DNA of 64,000 nt, from contig CAXKWD010000003.1 of NCBI GenBank assembly GCA_964059195.1, positions 196,750,174 through 196,814,173 on the forward strand, read 5' to 3'. The stretch is from Ectobius pallidus. Taxonomy: Eukaryota > Arthropoda > Insecta > Blattodea > Ectobiidae. Shown here in pieces: positions 43,501-53,213 of this stretch (position 1 is the stretch's first letter; the number at the start of each line of letters is the position of its first letter). The position numbers were made by a program, and so were the translations under genes. Under the pieces are notes generated by a model. The model had not been told where the DNA came from. It did no database searches and worked only from the letters and a program-made list of their open reading frames with translations.

Positions 43501-44395
43501 TGTAAGCCATTAGAATGACTATTCCACTCATTCGGCGCGTGTTCGACAAAGACCAATAACGTTTAGCAATTCCTCGGATATAGAACAATGACGATCGTTT
43601 ATCTTATAATATCCTTCCTCGGATCACAAGGATCAAATTTTGTCTGATAAAACGTCAGCTCGTTACTGGACACGTAAGGCTTCAACGTGCGGCGATTAAT
43701 TCGTCACATGCTGACATCAGCAGTATGAAAACACATTATTTTATACAACATAAGTTGCTTCGAAATTGAAATAATATAAATGTCAATTGATTAAAAACAC
43801 AATTTCGATTCGGTGCAAGCCAGTTCTTGTGCTTTATAGCGTTTTGATATAAGCAACTACCACGACGCCCTCCATCTTGTGATGCATATTAGTATAAATC
43901 GAATCGATTCCATTCTAGTACGCCGTGATCTTACGGCTGACAGAATTTTGACAACAAAGATAGAAAGTGGTCTTAATAAATCCTACGCGAGATTACGAAT
44001 TTCATCAGATAGATGTGCTCGAACTTCGTTTTCACAAATATATCGGTCAACTCGTTATCTCTCGTGGGATTAGGCCTACCTATGATAAAAATCTTCAATA
44101 TTTTATAGAGCTGCTATCAAAAGTATTGACATGTAATCTAATTGGTTAGTTAAGTCATCAGTATAAATATTAATACGTATACTGTGGTTTTACTCTATGA
44201 CGGAATTTTTTGAACGTGATATTGCTATAGAGTCTTAAGTAAATACAGTGTTTCAGCTTCAATCGTAATTTTTGTTCTAGTCTTTAGTATTATGTTCTAC
44301 TAAAGACTGAAGCTTGTATTTAGATTACCAGTTACCTTCAATACTGAAAATGGCGAGAACTAATTTTGTATTTTACTTTCATATTAAAGTATTTA
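43501..44395. other. unassigned spacer with retrotransposon tail
   Basis: At about 44187-44237 the + strand reads FYSMTEFFERDIAIES then stop, the same C-terminal tail pattern (FYS..EF) as at 8563-8802. A block at 43975-44095 (CGAGATTACGAATTTCATCA, GATTAGGCCTACCTATGATA) resembles the hairpin upstream of the cyclase exon. A hairpin AGTCTTTAGTA/TACTAAAGACT lies near 44279-44310. Confidence 0.4.
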
Positions 44396-44796
44396 GTCCA
44401 CCACTGTGGCTCAGGGGATGTGTTCGCTCCTCTCATGCAGCGGGCCCGGGTTCGCTTCCTGGTCGGGACAAGTTACCTAGGTGGGGGTTTTCCGGGGTTT
44501 TTCCTCACCTGTTAGACAAATGTCAGGTAACTTTATGTCCTTGTGGTCCCCGGATATCATCTGGCCGTCATTATCATCTGCATCCCATCCTCGCCTTGTT
44601 CGGAGTTGTGTGTGTGAATGGTGTGTCTCGTCCTATGTGTTCGTGTTGTCTTGGAGGTGACCCCGGCATTGGGCTGATCACTCATCCGTGGAAGCCCTCC
44701 ATGTCCTTGTCTGGTCAAAAAAGTATGCCTGTGTTGTGATCCATAGTTCATTCCTCTCCCGACAGGTCGCGGCCTGATAAGCATAATACCCATTTT
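44396..44796 (+). mobile_element. tRNA-derived SINE, long form
   Basis: A-box ACTGTGGCTCAGGGGATG and B-box GGGTTCGCTTCCTGG are followed by a body with GGGGGTTTTCCGGGGTTTTT, GATATCATCTGGCCGTCATT and the ending CTGATAAGCATAATACCC. Fourth SINE type. The frames of 141 and 78 codons across it are not genes. Confidence 0.75.
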
Positions 44797-44799
44797 TTT

Positions 44800-45890
44800 T
44801 TCTCAGAATTGTATTTTTGTATTGAGGACTCACAGAATGTGTATTTCTGCTGAAAACTGGACATCGTATTTGAGAGTCGAATACTGTAAATTTCTTACCT
44901 TCAGTAGACCTACCCATGCTATAGGAAGAGAAAATAAAACAAAGAAAATGTTGACACATGTTAGTGGGAAATTTCCTATTCTAGTCATGAAACTTGTGAA
45001 CGAACAAAAGATGCTACAAGTACAATTCTGGTGAATAGTGTGTATTGTCACTAAACTGTCATAAAACAAACAAAGGGAAGACAATTACAGTATCTTGATT
45101 TTGTTCCTTCTTTTAATAGGCCTGCCATTACCATTGCCCAGTAAAACACAAACTCCGTAGTAAAATAACTAAATCTGCCATTATTTTCCCCTAACTACAA
45201 AGACAATATTGTTTACATGCAAGGAAAGTACACAACAAAAATGTGAAATATTAGTAAGCATACCATGGAAAACACACTATCGTTATTACGAGTTCCAGAC
45301 GCCAAGAGATAATCCGGGCCCAGCTTTGTTTTCGTGAAATCATCATTACACAAATCTGTAGAACACTTCAAGCATCGAAGTTGTTTTTCATCGCAAGTTT
45401 TTTCTAAATTATCCAAATTACAAAACGAATACATAACAAATTTTCCATTTATTTGTCCGTGAAAAATTGTGCAGTACTGGCTGTTCCTGGGTGGGCATTC
45501 TTCATCTTCCCGTTCGGTCGCAAAATGCTGATAGCACCTGATTCCGATTTCCACCGAATTTTCTTTAGTTTCATTACCGTCGAATGCACTTGATGGTGGA
45601 CATAAATAACATCTCAGACTTTCGGCAACTTGTACTGAAAGAAGGTTTATGAACACACCACAATATAAGAAATAAATACACTGCATATTTAATTCGTTAA
45701 TAGAAATACTAATTTCAAGTCGTAGTTTCAATTCCCAAACCGTAACAACTCAATAATGCAACCATGACAATAACATCTGAAAATCACTCATATCCATGGC
45801 CTTCTGAAGATGCTTGATTTAAAGTGTACATTATCGTAGCCTACGCTATAAGGATCCAAGGCCTCTGCATCGTCGGATAGTGACTGCTAC
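44800..45890 (-). repeat. Ly6 gene duplication unit, copy A
   Basis: The sequence around and including the Ly6-like frame A aligns with 50400-52000, both downstream (CACAGAATGTGTATTTCTGC, CATCGTATTTGAGAGTCGAA) and upstream (CACTCATATCCATGGCCTTC, CTATAAGGATCCAAGGCCTC). Part of the alignment seems to resume at 48175-48300. So the duplicated unit is longer than the gene and has been split by later insertions in each copy. Confidence 0.85.
45213..45686 (-). CDS. Ly6/uPAR (three-finger) GPI-anchored protein, paralogue A
   Basis: With the start aligned to paralogue B this is 157 residues; the frame is open 15 codons further up (to 45731). It has a hydrophobic N-terminus (MQCIYFLYCGVFINLLS), then SLRCYLC, ten cysteines at 26, 29, 51, 64, 72, 89, 98, 105, 108 and 113, ending in CLKCSTDLCND. 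The C-C pair at the start and the final C-C-x(4)-CN are the LU/three-finger signature. A hydrophobic C-terminus (VFSMVCLLIFHIFVVYF) after a small-residue/polar stretch suggests a GPI anchor. NET is a possible N-glycosylation site. Insect members act at the cell surface, for example in ion-channel or junction control; this one's partner is unknown. CTTTCAG precedes TACAAG (exon border 45634), so the hydrophobic N-terminus might instead be intron and an upstream exon may supply the signal peptide. Confidence 0.82.
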   Translation of the reverse strand: MQCIYFLYCGVFINLLSVQVAESLRCYLCPPSSAFDGNETKENSVEIGIRCYQHFATEREDEECPPRNSQYCTIFHGQINGKFVMYSFCNLDNLEKTCDEKQLRCLKCSTDLCNDDFTKTKLGPDYLLASGTRNNDSVFSMVCLLIFHIFVVYFPCM

Positions 45891-46148
45891 AATCACTGCC
45901 GTCTCGAGAATTATGAACAAATTAGACCCACATTACATAGCCATTAAAACTTATGTGAATTAGCAAATAAATTGTCGTTATTGCTTAGAATAAGTTTCTA
46001 AAATGTGTCTCCTTTAACTATACAAGTCATGTTTCATAGCTCATGAATGGATTGGTCTAGTTTTTGTTTTATTTTCAAATTTCAAATTTACATAAACACC
46101 AACACAGCGCAACAAAACAAAAACTATCGAACAGGCTGTTTTCATTAA
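45891..46148. other. unassigned spacer upstream of Ly6 A
   Basis: ACTGCCGTCTCGAGAATTAT at about 45895 resembles a piece of the hAT element found at 7361 and 50573. No coding motif. Confidence 0.3.
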
Positions 46149-46901
46149 GGGGAGATAATAGTTATCAGTGTCAAAAAATCGATTTTTTTCTTAGGCTCAT
46201 GTAATAGAGCAAAGTTTTGTGAACATTTTGATATATAGGTCTTATATGTTGCGTTATTATTAAGCCAAGCAGAGCGACCTGGAGCTTTCTAAAATGGATA
46301 AAATACCATAATGCACGTCATTTTCTATTCGCTCTCCTGTAAAATTACATTTTTTGTACTTCACGTACCATTTTCTGAAAAGCTATTCATGCTAAAATAA
46401 TTTAACTTTCAGGAATTCATTATAGATGGATGAAAAATCTCCCTTAGCAGAATTTTCGCAAAAGTCTTGACTATACAGAATTTTCAACTATTTTCATAAA
46501 AAAATAAAATAATTTTTTTTTAGTCGTGAAGTTTTCATGTAGTTTTCATGCAGTAATATTGTACATATTAGACTGATTGTGCTAGGGTAATTAGTAGTAC
46601 CTATTTTTAGTAAGTTCCCAAAGTTTCACAAAAATCTAAGCTACCGGTACAGAAATTGAATAAAGCGTACCTATGTCAAGGTAAGTAACTGTAAAACAAA
46701 ATTATCACCAATGTGTTAAAAAATTCTTTCCTACCAAACAGCGAGTTATAGAACAACCATTCTCTGATTATTTTAAACTGCAGAGTGCACTTGCAAAGCA
46801 TAACAAATTCAACGAAATCTGACTGTTAACACCTGAGATATGGCTTCTTGAACATACGCTATATTTTCTTTCGTTCTGCTAGCGGTAACTACCATCTCCC
46901 C
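46149..46901. mobile_element. TIR element with TTAA target site
   Basis: Ends GGGGAGATAATAGTTA and TAACTACCATCTCCCC are flanked by TTAA on both sides (46145-46148, 46902-46905). TTAA duplication is used by piggyBac and Kolobok superfamilies; the ends do not decide which. No transposase frame in 753 bp. It lies in the upstream flank of Ly6 A. Confidence 0.78.
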
Positions 46902-46966
46902 TTAAGTCAGATAATGGTCTAGAAGCTATCACTGGAAAGGGAAGTTGTAGAGAAAAAATTTAAGTA

Positions 46967-47037
46967 GTCTCTGTAGCTCAGTGGCAGAGTACTAGTCTTG
47001 TAAGCAAAGGGTCGTGTGATCAAACCTGACTAGAGGA
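46967..47037 (+). pseudogene. tRNA-Thr(UGU)-like pseudogene
   Basis: GTCTCTGTAGCTCAGTGGCA then GAGTACTAGTCTTGTAAGC: the D-arm TAGCTCAGTGG.AGAG and the anticodon loop CTTGTAA (anticodon TGT) are those of a threonine tRNA. The anticodon stem (CTAGT/GCAAA) and T-stem (GTGTG/CTGAC) have mismatches and the T-loop is altered (ATCAAAC). A decayed tRNA copy or SINE head, not a working tRNA. Confidence 0.6.
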
Positions 47038-47160
47038 TTTTACTTTCTATTAATAAAATATATTATATTTATCCTACAAGTTGCCCACAAATGTACGAAT
47101 ATTTTACTTTTATTAGTGTGAAAGTGTTGATTTACCTTTTCTATTATCGAATATATTTTA

Positions 47161-47978
47161 CTAACTTAAATGCCCGGCGTCGCCCGGTTTTTTTTTTGGT
47201 CTTGTAATTGAAAATTATCTTATGAAGGACTTTCTATTTTTAAATTACAGGTCATTATATAGGTATTTAGAATTTGAAATAGGAATAACGACTTATCACA
47301 CTCAAACTATTCCCTCAGAAAACGCTTGGTATAGCTTTCTATGGCTCATACAGGATGTAGAATTTTGCATCCCATCGCTTGTACACAGCAAGCCTGGCAG
47401 GGGATCAAATAAGAAGAAACAGAAATTCCGGTAACATAAAATTTTATTGTCTTTGCGGAATATTTATTTCTCACTCTCATGTATCATAAAACCGTTCTGG
47501 GGATGAAATTAAACAAAAACGCAATATCACTTTCATACTTCTCTCCCCAGAGCATATTACCATACCTCGTATAGTTTTCTCTATCACCAGGGTAGAGAAA
47601 GTTATGTGACTGCATTATTTTCGTGGATTTAATTATTTAATATTTATTTATAACATGAATTTTATGCTGTTGATAGCTTCTCCAATTTGTCGTATTACCG
47701 TTTCATTAGTTTCCACACCCATCTGAGACCACTGGCAACAACTGTGATTTGGATTTGATAATTCTGTGTAAAAAGGGATTAAGTTTTCTCAAAAAACATT
47801 TGATTTTTGGCATTTAAAATAAAAATGTTGCAAAATACTTTCTTAGTGAGCACTTACATTATAAAACGAAGGCACTGACAAAATGCCAAGTCTCTACCTA
47901 TTATAGTTTAGGCTCTACGTTGATTCTCTCTCATTAAGTCAGTAAATCAGTCAGTCAGTCAGTCAGTCAGGACAAAGC

Positions 47979-48064
<86 letters not shown>
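47161..48064 (-). mobile_element. Helitron, family 1, with microsatellite-expanded 5' end
   Basis: On the - strand it ends with hairpin CCGGGCGACGCCGGGC and TTAAGTTAG before T (terminal C mutated to T). Internal blocks align with family 1. The 5' end, normally TCTCTATATATATA, is here a long (TC)n(TA)n tract. A is the base before it. The 70-codon + frame in it is not a gene. Confidence 0.78.
47983..48064 (+). repeat. compound (TA)n(GA)n microsatellite
   Basis: About 25 TA then about 16 GA units, occupying the exact place of the Helitron 5' terminus. Compare 38887-38964. Confidence 0.95.
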
Positions 48065-48068
<4 letters not shown>

Positions 48069-48405
48069 ATTTATCCTATAAATTGCAAACAAGAGTACGA
48101 ATATTTACTTGTATGAGTTTAAAAGTGTGGATTTACCTTTTCTATTATCAAATATATTTTATAATATTTAGTTGCTTCAGACTACAATCGTTGCGTATTT
48201 ATATTTTCATTCATAGTTGAAGAATGAAATCCTGTGCATTCTGAATATCGCCATTGAAACGTACTCTAGTTAATTTACTTTAACAAAGCGGAAAACAAAA
48301 TGTTCTTCTCGTAAAGCGGTAAATAAAATCGTCGTATAGTATTTCTAACAGACATTTAACTCAATGTAAAAAGTTTCTTTGGTACAATATTTCATTTTCG
48401 ATGTA
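48065..48405. other. continuation of the Ly6 duplication unit, copy A
   Basis: 48175-48285 aligns with 52005-52098 (CTACAATCGTTGCGTATTT, GAATGAAATCCTGTGCATTC, TACTCTAGTTAATTTACTTT). At 48288-48340, GCGGAAAACAAAATGTTCTT and AAAGCGGTAAA look like a decayed trace of part of the 52123-52365 exon-like frame. Confidence 0.55.
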
Positions 48406-49056
48406 CGAGGTGCGTCCACAAAGTAAGTTTCCCTGGGACCGTTTACAGAAACAAAACACAATTTCATGGAAATATTTATTGAAACATACACAGCAAGTTG
48501 TTCAGCATTTTTAACAAATTCACCAGCGGAATTGACAATGTTTGTTATACCTTGGAACCAAATTTTGAATACCTGTGTCGTAGAAGTCTGCCGCTTGCGA
48601 TTTGAACCACAGTGTGACACCCATTTCCTCTTTTCTGTCATTCCCGGTCATTTCTTCAGGTATAGGAAAACATGGAAATCTCTGGGAGCGAGGTCCGGGC
48701 TGTAGGGTGGATGTTTAAACACTTACCAGTCGAACTTCTGTGTGAGACTTGCTGGGAGGTATTTAAAAATCCACTCTACAGCCCGAATCTTGTTCCCAAT
48801 GATTTTCATATTTTCCTACATCTCAACAAATGACAGAGAATGAAAGAGGCCGAGGTGGTTGTCACACAGTGGCAGACTTCTATGACACAAGCATTAAAAA
48901 GATGGTCACACGGTATGGCAAATGTATCAATTCCGATGGCGAATATGTTGAAAAATAGCTGAACACTTGCTGTTTCTGTTGCAATAGGTATTTTCATGTA
49001 ATTGTGTTTTGATTCTATAACGGCCCAAGGAAAGCTTACTTTATGGACGCGCCTTG
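48406..49056. mobile_element. palindromic mariner-derived element
   Basis: Flanked by TA. Ends CGAGGTGCGTCCACAAAGTA and the complement CAAGGCGCGTCCATAAAGTA. Arms of about 310 bp are inverted copies of a mariner 3' end; each reads toward its own outer end into remnants of GGRLLRYQ/ADFYDT..KK and G.YVEK, stop. Same structure as 17841-18516. Its frames of 79-98 codons are transposase-derived. Confidence 0.82.
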
Positions 49057-49058
49057 TA

Positions 49059-49490
49059 TCATGCTCATAGATAAGCATTTTTTCTACTTAAAATATTTTA
49101 AATGAAGTAGGTCACTTATGCTGAAAATTCAAGACAAGTCAACATAATGCCCATAGGCTACATTAAAATTGCCAATGTGGTACATTTTCGAACGATTTTT
49201 TTTAAATGAATCATTGATTGCTATGGCCAATTTAATAGCTGTGTGTCATTCATATTTTTGTGAAGGGTCAACTAGGTTATCAACTTTGTCATTACAATAC
49301 AAATAGTTTTTTCTTCTGTTTATTTTCTTCATAAAATAAGAAAATATGTTTAGTGTTAGAAATTGTACCACCTTACCCTATGTTGAATCTGTCGTTGGAG
49401 AAAAGAACAAGTCAGTTTGTATTATTTTTCGAAAAAGTTGTCTTAATTAGCTACGAACTCTCGTTAAAGACGTTTAGATATACTGTTAGT
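49059..49490. other. unassigned spacer
   Basis: No motif-bearing frame or element end. Confidence 0.25.
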
Positions 49491-50015
49491 ACGTTTACAT
49501 GCAGGATTCAGATCGATCTGAGTCCGATCCCCGTGTTGAAATAGTCATGTAAACACGGACTCAGTCCGGAATGAATTTTCGATCCGATCCTCTGCAAATG
49601 GAGGAACAGATCGGATTCAAGTCGTGTTCAATTCCATGTAAAGGCTAGCGAACTCAATCCTGGTGCGCGCGCATACACTCGCACGGCATTCTTCATTTGT
49701 TCGGCCAGCTGATCGTCAGTTTAATAAAAAATATTCACTCACACTGTAATATTAATATTGTTATGTTACTCTTTTATGCCATGACTTTTTTAAGGTGGCT
49801 AGAAATTATTAATAGAACCCACACTTTTTAACATTTTTAATCATGGAATGAACACGACAATTGTTTACACAGGTTAGCCACACAAATAGCCATACATAAC
49901 GAAGTTAGCCATTAGTGCAAAAAATCTCAATGCACTCCAAAAACTTTCCATGTAAACGGGGAACGTATTGAGTTGGGATCGGATTCAGATAGATTTCAAT
50001 CCCGCATGTAAACGT
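49491..50015. mobile_element. TIR element (ACGTTTACATGC ends)
   Basis: Ends ACGTTTACATGCAGGATTCA and the complement ACGTTTACATGCGGGATTGA. Both ends continue with ATCxATCTGA.TCCGATCC, and CATGTAAAC recurs at 49550, 49637 and 49950. No convincing target duplication or coding was seen. Confidence 0.65.
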
Positions 50016-50399
50016 GGTAAGTGTTATATTAATCCAGGCATGTGAAAGTGCATATTCAAGTACATGAACAATGCTACGACTTCCCGATTTTCTATAATCG
50101 GAAGATTGGGAGAGGGATTGTCTAAAGAAGTATATCACTTAATTCATATAATTTACTATAGCATCTGTATCAATAAAAAATCTTTAGTCTGATAACGAGA
50201 GTTAAAATTGCTACGAACTGCAGTTAGTTCCATTGTTCACCAGCATAAAATTAATCCTACATGTTATATTTTATAGTAGTTGGCAACCCTTCAGAAATGA
50301 CGTCAATTTCAACTCACCGCCTTCTGCAATAGTCTCTTATACTGCATGCAATATCAGCTCCCCTCACCCCCACATTTTTTCAGCTCAAGATAAATTTTT
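50016..50399. other. unassigned spacer
   Basis: No motif-bearing frame or element end. Confidence 0.25.
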
Positions 50400-50572
50400 T
50401 CTCAGAATTGTATTTTTCTATTCAGGACACACAGAACATGTATTTCTGCCGAAAACTCGACATCGTATTTGAGAGTCGAACACTGCACATTTCCCACCTT
50501 CAGTAGATCCACCCATGCTAAAGACAGAGAAAGTAAAACAAAGGAAATGTTGACAAATCCTACCTCCAGAAG

Positions 50573-51063
50573 CACCGCCGTCTCGAGAATTACACTGCTT
50601 GTCCTATGCTTTATTTTAACATGGAGTTCAGAGTATTGTTAAATTGCCTAATTTATCCAGTAGAGGCGACACAGTTCACACCCAGATTGCAGCAATCACT
50701 AATCAAAATAAGCATTAAACAGACACAGATACTTGTGTTATTTGTTTAGAACGTAATATTATTCCAGTATATGACACTTACCTTGAAATGGAATTTTGGA
50801 GCAATAATTAAAATAAATGTAAATTAATTAGACGCATTGATAGACTATATTATGAGCACCGCCGTCTCGAGGAGTAATACAGTTTAGAAGGCAGTGATTA
50901 TGAGACGGCGGTGACAGCACTACATAATCAACAATGTCGTACCAAAAAACAAGAAGCAGTCTGGGTGTGAAAGGTGCTGCCATCTGTAATGTCGCCGAGT
51001 ACGCAAAATTAGCCGTATAGGACAGGCAGTGTATACACGATTAATACAGTTTAGAAGGCAGTG
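50573..51063. mobile_element. non-autonomous hAT-type element, copy 2
   Basis: Inverted copy of 7361-7839, ends CACCGCCGTCT.. and ..AGAAGGCAGTG. Flanks TCCAGAAG (50565-50572) and CCCAGAAG (51064-51071) are an 8-bp duplication with one mismatch. It lies about 270 bp downstream of the Ly6 B stop and is missing from Ly6 A. The 95-codon - frame at its edge is not a gene. Confidence 0.85.
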
Positions 51064-51334
51064 CCCAGAAGAAACGACACCTATTAGTGGGTAAATTCCT
51101 ATTCTAGTAATGAAACATATGAACGAACAACAGATGCTACAAGTACAATTCTGATGAATAGTGTGTATTGTCACTAAACTGTCATAAAACAAACAAAAGG
51201 AAGGCAATTACATTTTCTTGATTTTTGTTCCTTTTAATAGGCCTTCATGTACCATTGCCCAGTGCAACACAAACTCCGTAGTAAAATAACTAAATCTGCC
51301 ATTATTTTTCCCCTTACTACAAAGAAAATATTGT

Positions 51335-51808
51335 TTACATGCAAGGAAAGTACGCAACAAAAATATGAATTAGTAATAAGTCTACCATGGAAAGCACACT
51401 ATCGTTATTACGATTTCCAGACTCCACGTGATAATCCGGGCCCAACTTTGTTTTTGTGAAGTCATTATTACACAAATCTGTAGAACACTTCAAGCATCGA
51501 AGTTGTTTTTCATCGCAAGTTTTCTCTAAATCCTCCACATTACAAAACGAATAAATTACCAGCTTTCCATCTACTTGTCCGTAAAAAATTGTGCAGTACT
51601 CGCTGTCCTTTGGTGGGCATTCTTCATCTTCCCGTTCAGTCACAAAATTCTGATAGCACCTGATTCCGGTTTCCACCGATTCTTCCTTAGTTTTATTACC
51701 GTGGAATGCACTTGATGGTGGACATAAATAACATCTCAGACTTTCGGCAACTTGTACTGAAAGAAGATTTGTGAACACACCACAATATAAGAAATACATA
51801 CAATGCAT
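51335..51808 (-). CDS. Ly6/uPAR (three-finger) GPI-anchored protein, paralogue B
   Basis: 157 residues: hydrophobic start MHCMYFLYCGVFTNLLS, SLRCYLCPP, ten cysteines at the same positions as paralogue A (26, 29, 51, 64, 72, 89, 98, 105, 108, 113), CLKCSTDLCNN, and hydrophobic C-terminus (VLSMVDLLLIHIFVAYF) suggesting GPI attachment. By my count it differs from A at about 27 of the last 140 residues, with no stop, frameshift or lost cysteine, so both copies look maintained. GNKT gives a possible N-glycosylation site where A has NET. The same CTTTCAG|TACAAG acceptor-like border occurs at 51756, so the first 17 residues may be coding or intronic. Surface protein by family; function unknown. Confidence 0.82.
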   Translation of the reverse strand: MHCMYFLYCGVFTNLLSVQVAESLRCYLCPPSSAFHGNKTKEESVETGIRCYQNFVTEREDEECPPKDSEYCTIFYGQVDGKLVIYSFCNVEDLEKTCDEKQLRCLKCSTDLCNNDFTKTKLGPDYHVESGNRNNDSVLSMVDLLLIHIFVAYFPCM

Positions 51809-52122
51809 ACTTAATTCGTTCGCGGAAATACTAATGTAGCAATTTCACGTCCCATACGGTAACAACTCAATAATGCAACCATGACATAACATCTGAAAAT
51901 CACTCATATCCATGGCCTTCTGAAGATGCTTGATTTAAAGTGTACATTATCGTAGCCTACGCTATAAGGATCCAAGGCCTCTGCATCGTCGACTAGTGAC
52001 TGCTACAATCGTTGCGTATTTTCATTCATACTTGAATAATGAAATCCTGTGCATTCTTACTATCGCTATTGAACCGTACTCTAGTTAATTTACTTTCATT
52101 CTTTTTTGCACGGTGTAACTAA

Positions 52123-52365
52123 TTAATGGCACCTACGAATATTGTTGCCAAGGTTCGTAACTTGACATTCCCGCACGCAATCTAGTTGTTTTGAAAACAA
52201 AAGAAATCTCCGTGCGGTAAAAATTACAAAAAGCACAAGTGCCGTAAGTAAAACCATTATAATAAAAGCCTTTATGGAAGACCGGAACCAAGGGCCCCAG
52301 TTTGTGGCGACATTAACAGGAAGAATATTCGGTCCCCATAACAACCAACACATGCGAATCACTTT
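52123..52365 (-). CDS. possible exon with a membrane segment, unknown protein
   Basis: On the - strand ATACTGTATTTCAG at 52366-52379 is a good acceptor. It is followed by KVIRMCWLLWGPNIL, VATNWGPWFRSS, a strongly hydrophobic stretch AFIIMVLLTALVLFVIFTA, the basic RRF, and QLDCVRECQVTNLGNNIRRC before TAA. An internal ATG would start MVLLTALVLFVIFTA, which resembles a signal peptide, so it could be the first coding exon of Ly6 B if spliced onward, or a terminal exon of another gene. ATTCGTAG|GTGCCA near the end is a weak donor. No family is recognised. Confidence 0.35.
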   Translation of the reverse strand, partial: KVIRMCWLLWGPNILPVNVATNWGPWFRSSIKAFIIMVLLTALVLFVIFTARRFLLFSKQLDCVRECQVTNLGNNIRRCH

Positions 52366-52492
52366 CTGAAATACAGTATAACATATTTCTTCAATAATGT
52401 ATATACATAATATTTTCAGCTAATATCTCAATTAATATAATTAAATTGAATTAAATAATCATCGTGCAAAAAATAGCATGCAATACTCGTGC

Positions 52493-52692
52493 NNNNNNNN
52501 NNNNNNNNNNNNNNNNNNNNNNNNNNNNNNNNNNNNNNNNNNNNNNNNNNNNNNNNNNNNNNNNNNNNNNNNNNNNNNNNNNNNNNNNNNNNNNNNNNNN
52601 NNNNNNNNNNNNNNNNNNNNNNNNNNNNNNNNNNNNNNNNNNNNNNNNNNNNNNNNNNNNNNNNNNNNNNNNNNNNNNNNNNNNNNNNNNNN
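52493..52692. other. 200-N assembly gap
   Basis: Exactly 200 Ns, a placeholder size. Its right edge starts in the A9 run that also begins the duplicated block at 20429. Any open frame across it is meaningless. Confidence 0.99.
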
Positions 52693-53213
52693 AAAAAAAA
52701 AGACCTCAGATTCGAGTTCCCTGGCCCAGAAAACCCCTGCATAGTGAATTCTGTCCAAATCTACTAATGTTTGCCCCCTTTAGGTAAACTTTCATTATCC
52801 CTCTTCAACCTATGCTGAAAACTCCTTGACATTTTAAACATACGAATCGACCAGGATGGACGTACAAAAATAAGTACAAAAATAAGGCAATCGATAATTC
52901 CATACGATATGTGGAAAAATTGATATGCTCTTATTTTCAAATTATGAAAAAGAATAAGAGCAAAGCCACCTGCAATTGATTTTAAATTTAATTGTTTACT
53001 GATGTTTCGATAGCGCAAAATATTAAAGTTTTCTGCCCGTTTTTTTACTCTTAACTCGCAAACGAAAACGAAAATGAAAATTAAAATCCGGCTTCGAGGT
53101 GCATTTGGCCACCCTTCACTCCATCTATTTTTAAAATTTCAGAACTCTGCATGCAGTAGATTTCGCTGTGCATCGCACACAGACAGATAAACACTTCCTG
53201 TTATTATTATAGA
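52693..53213 (-). mobile_element. Helitron, family 2, 5' part (second copy)
   Basis: Counterpart of 20429-20949, cut by the N gap, so the SINE and 3' end are missing here. Confidence 0.75.

Larger units (their letters stand above)
50400..52100 (-). repeat. Ly6 gene duplication unit, copy B
   Basis: Collinear with copy A at 44800-45890 and 48175-48290. It carries its own hAT insertion (50573-51063), absent from the matching place in copy A (near 44960). Copy A in turn has the TTAA element, the tRNA-like pseudogene and the Helitron between the matching upstream parts. Confidence 0.85.

Noticed and set aside
44314..44739. 141-codon + strand frame
   Set aside because: It lies mostly in a tRNA-derived SINE.
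52428..52787. Several frames of 88-107 codons
   Set aside because: They consist mainly of the 200-N gap.
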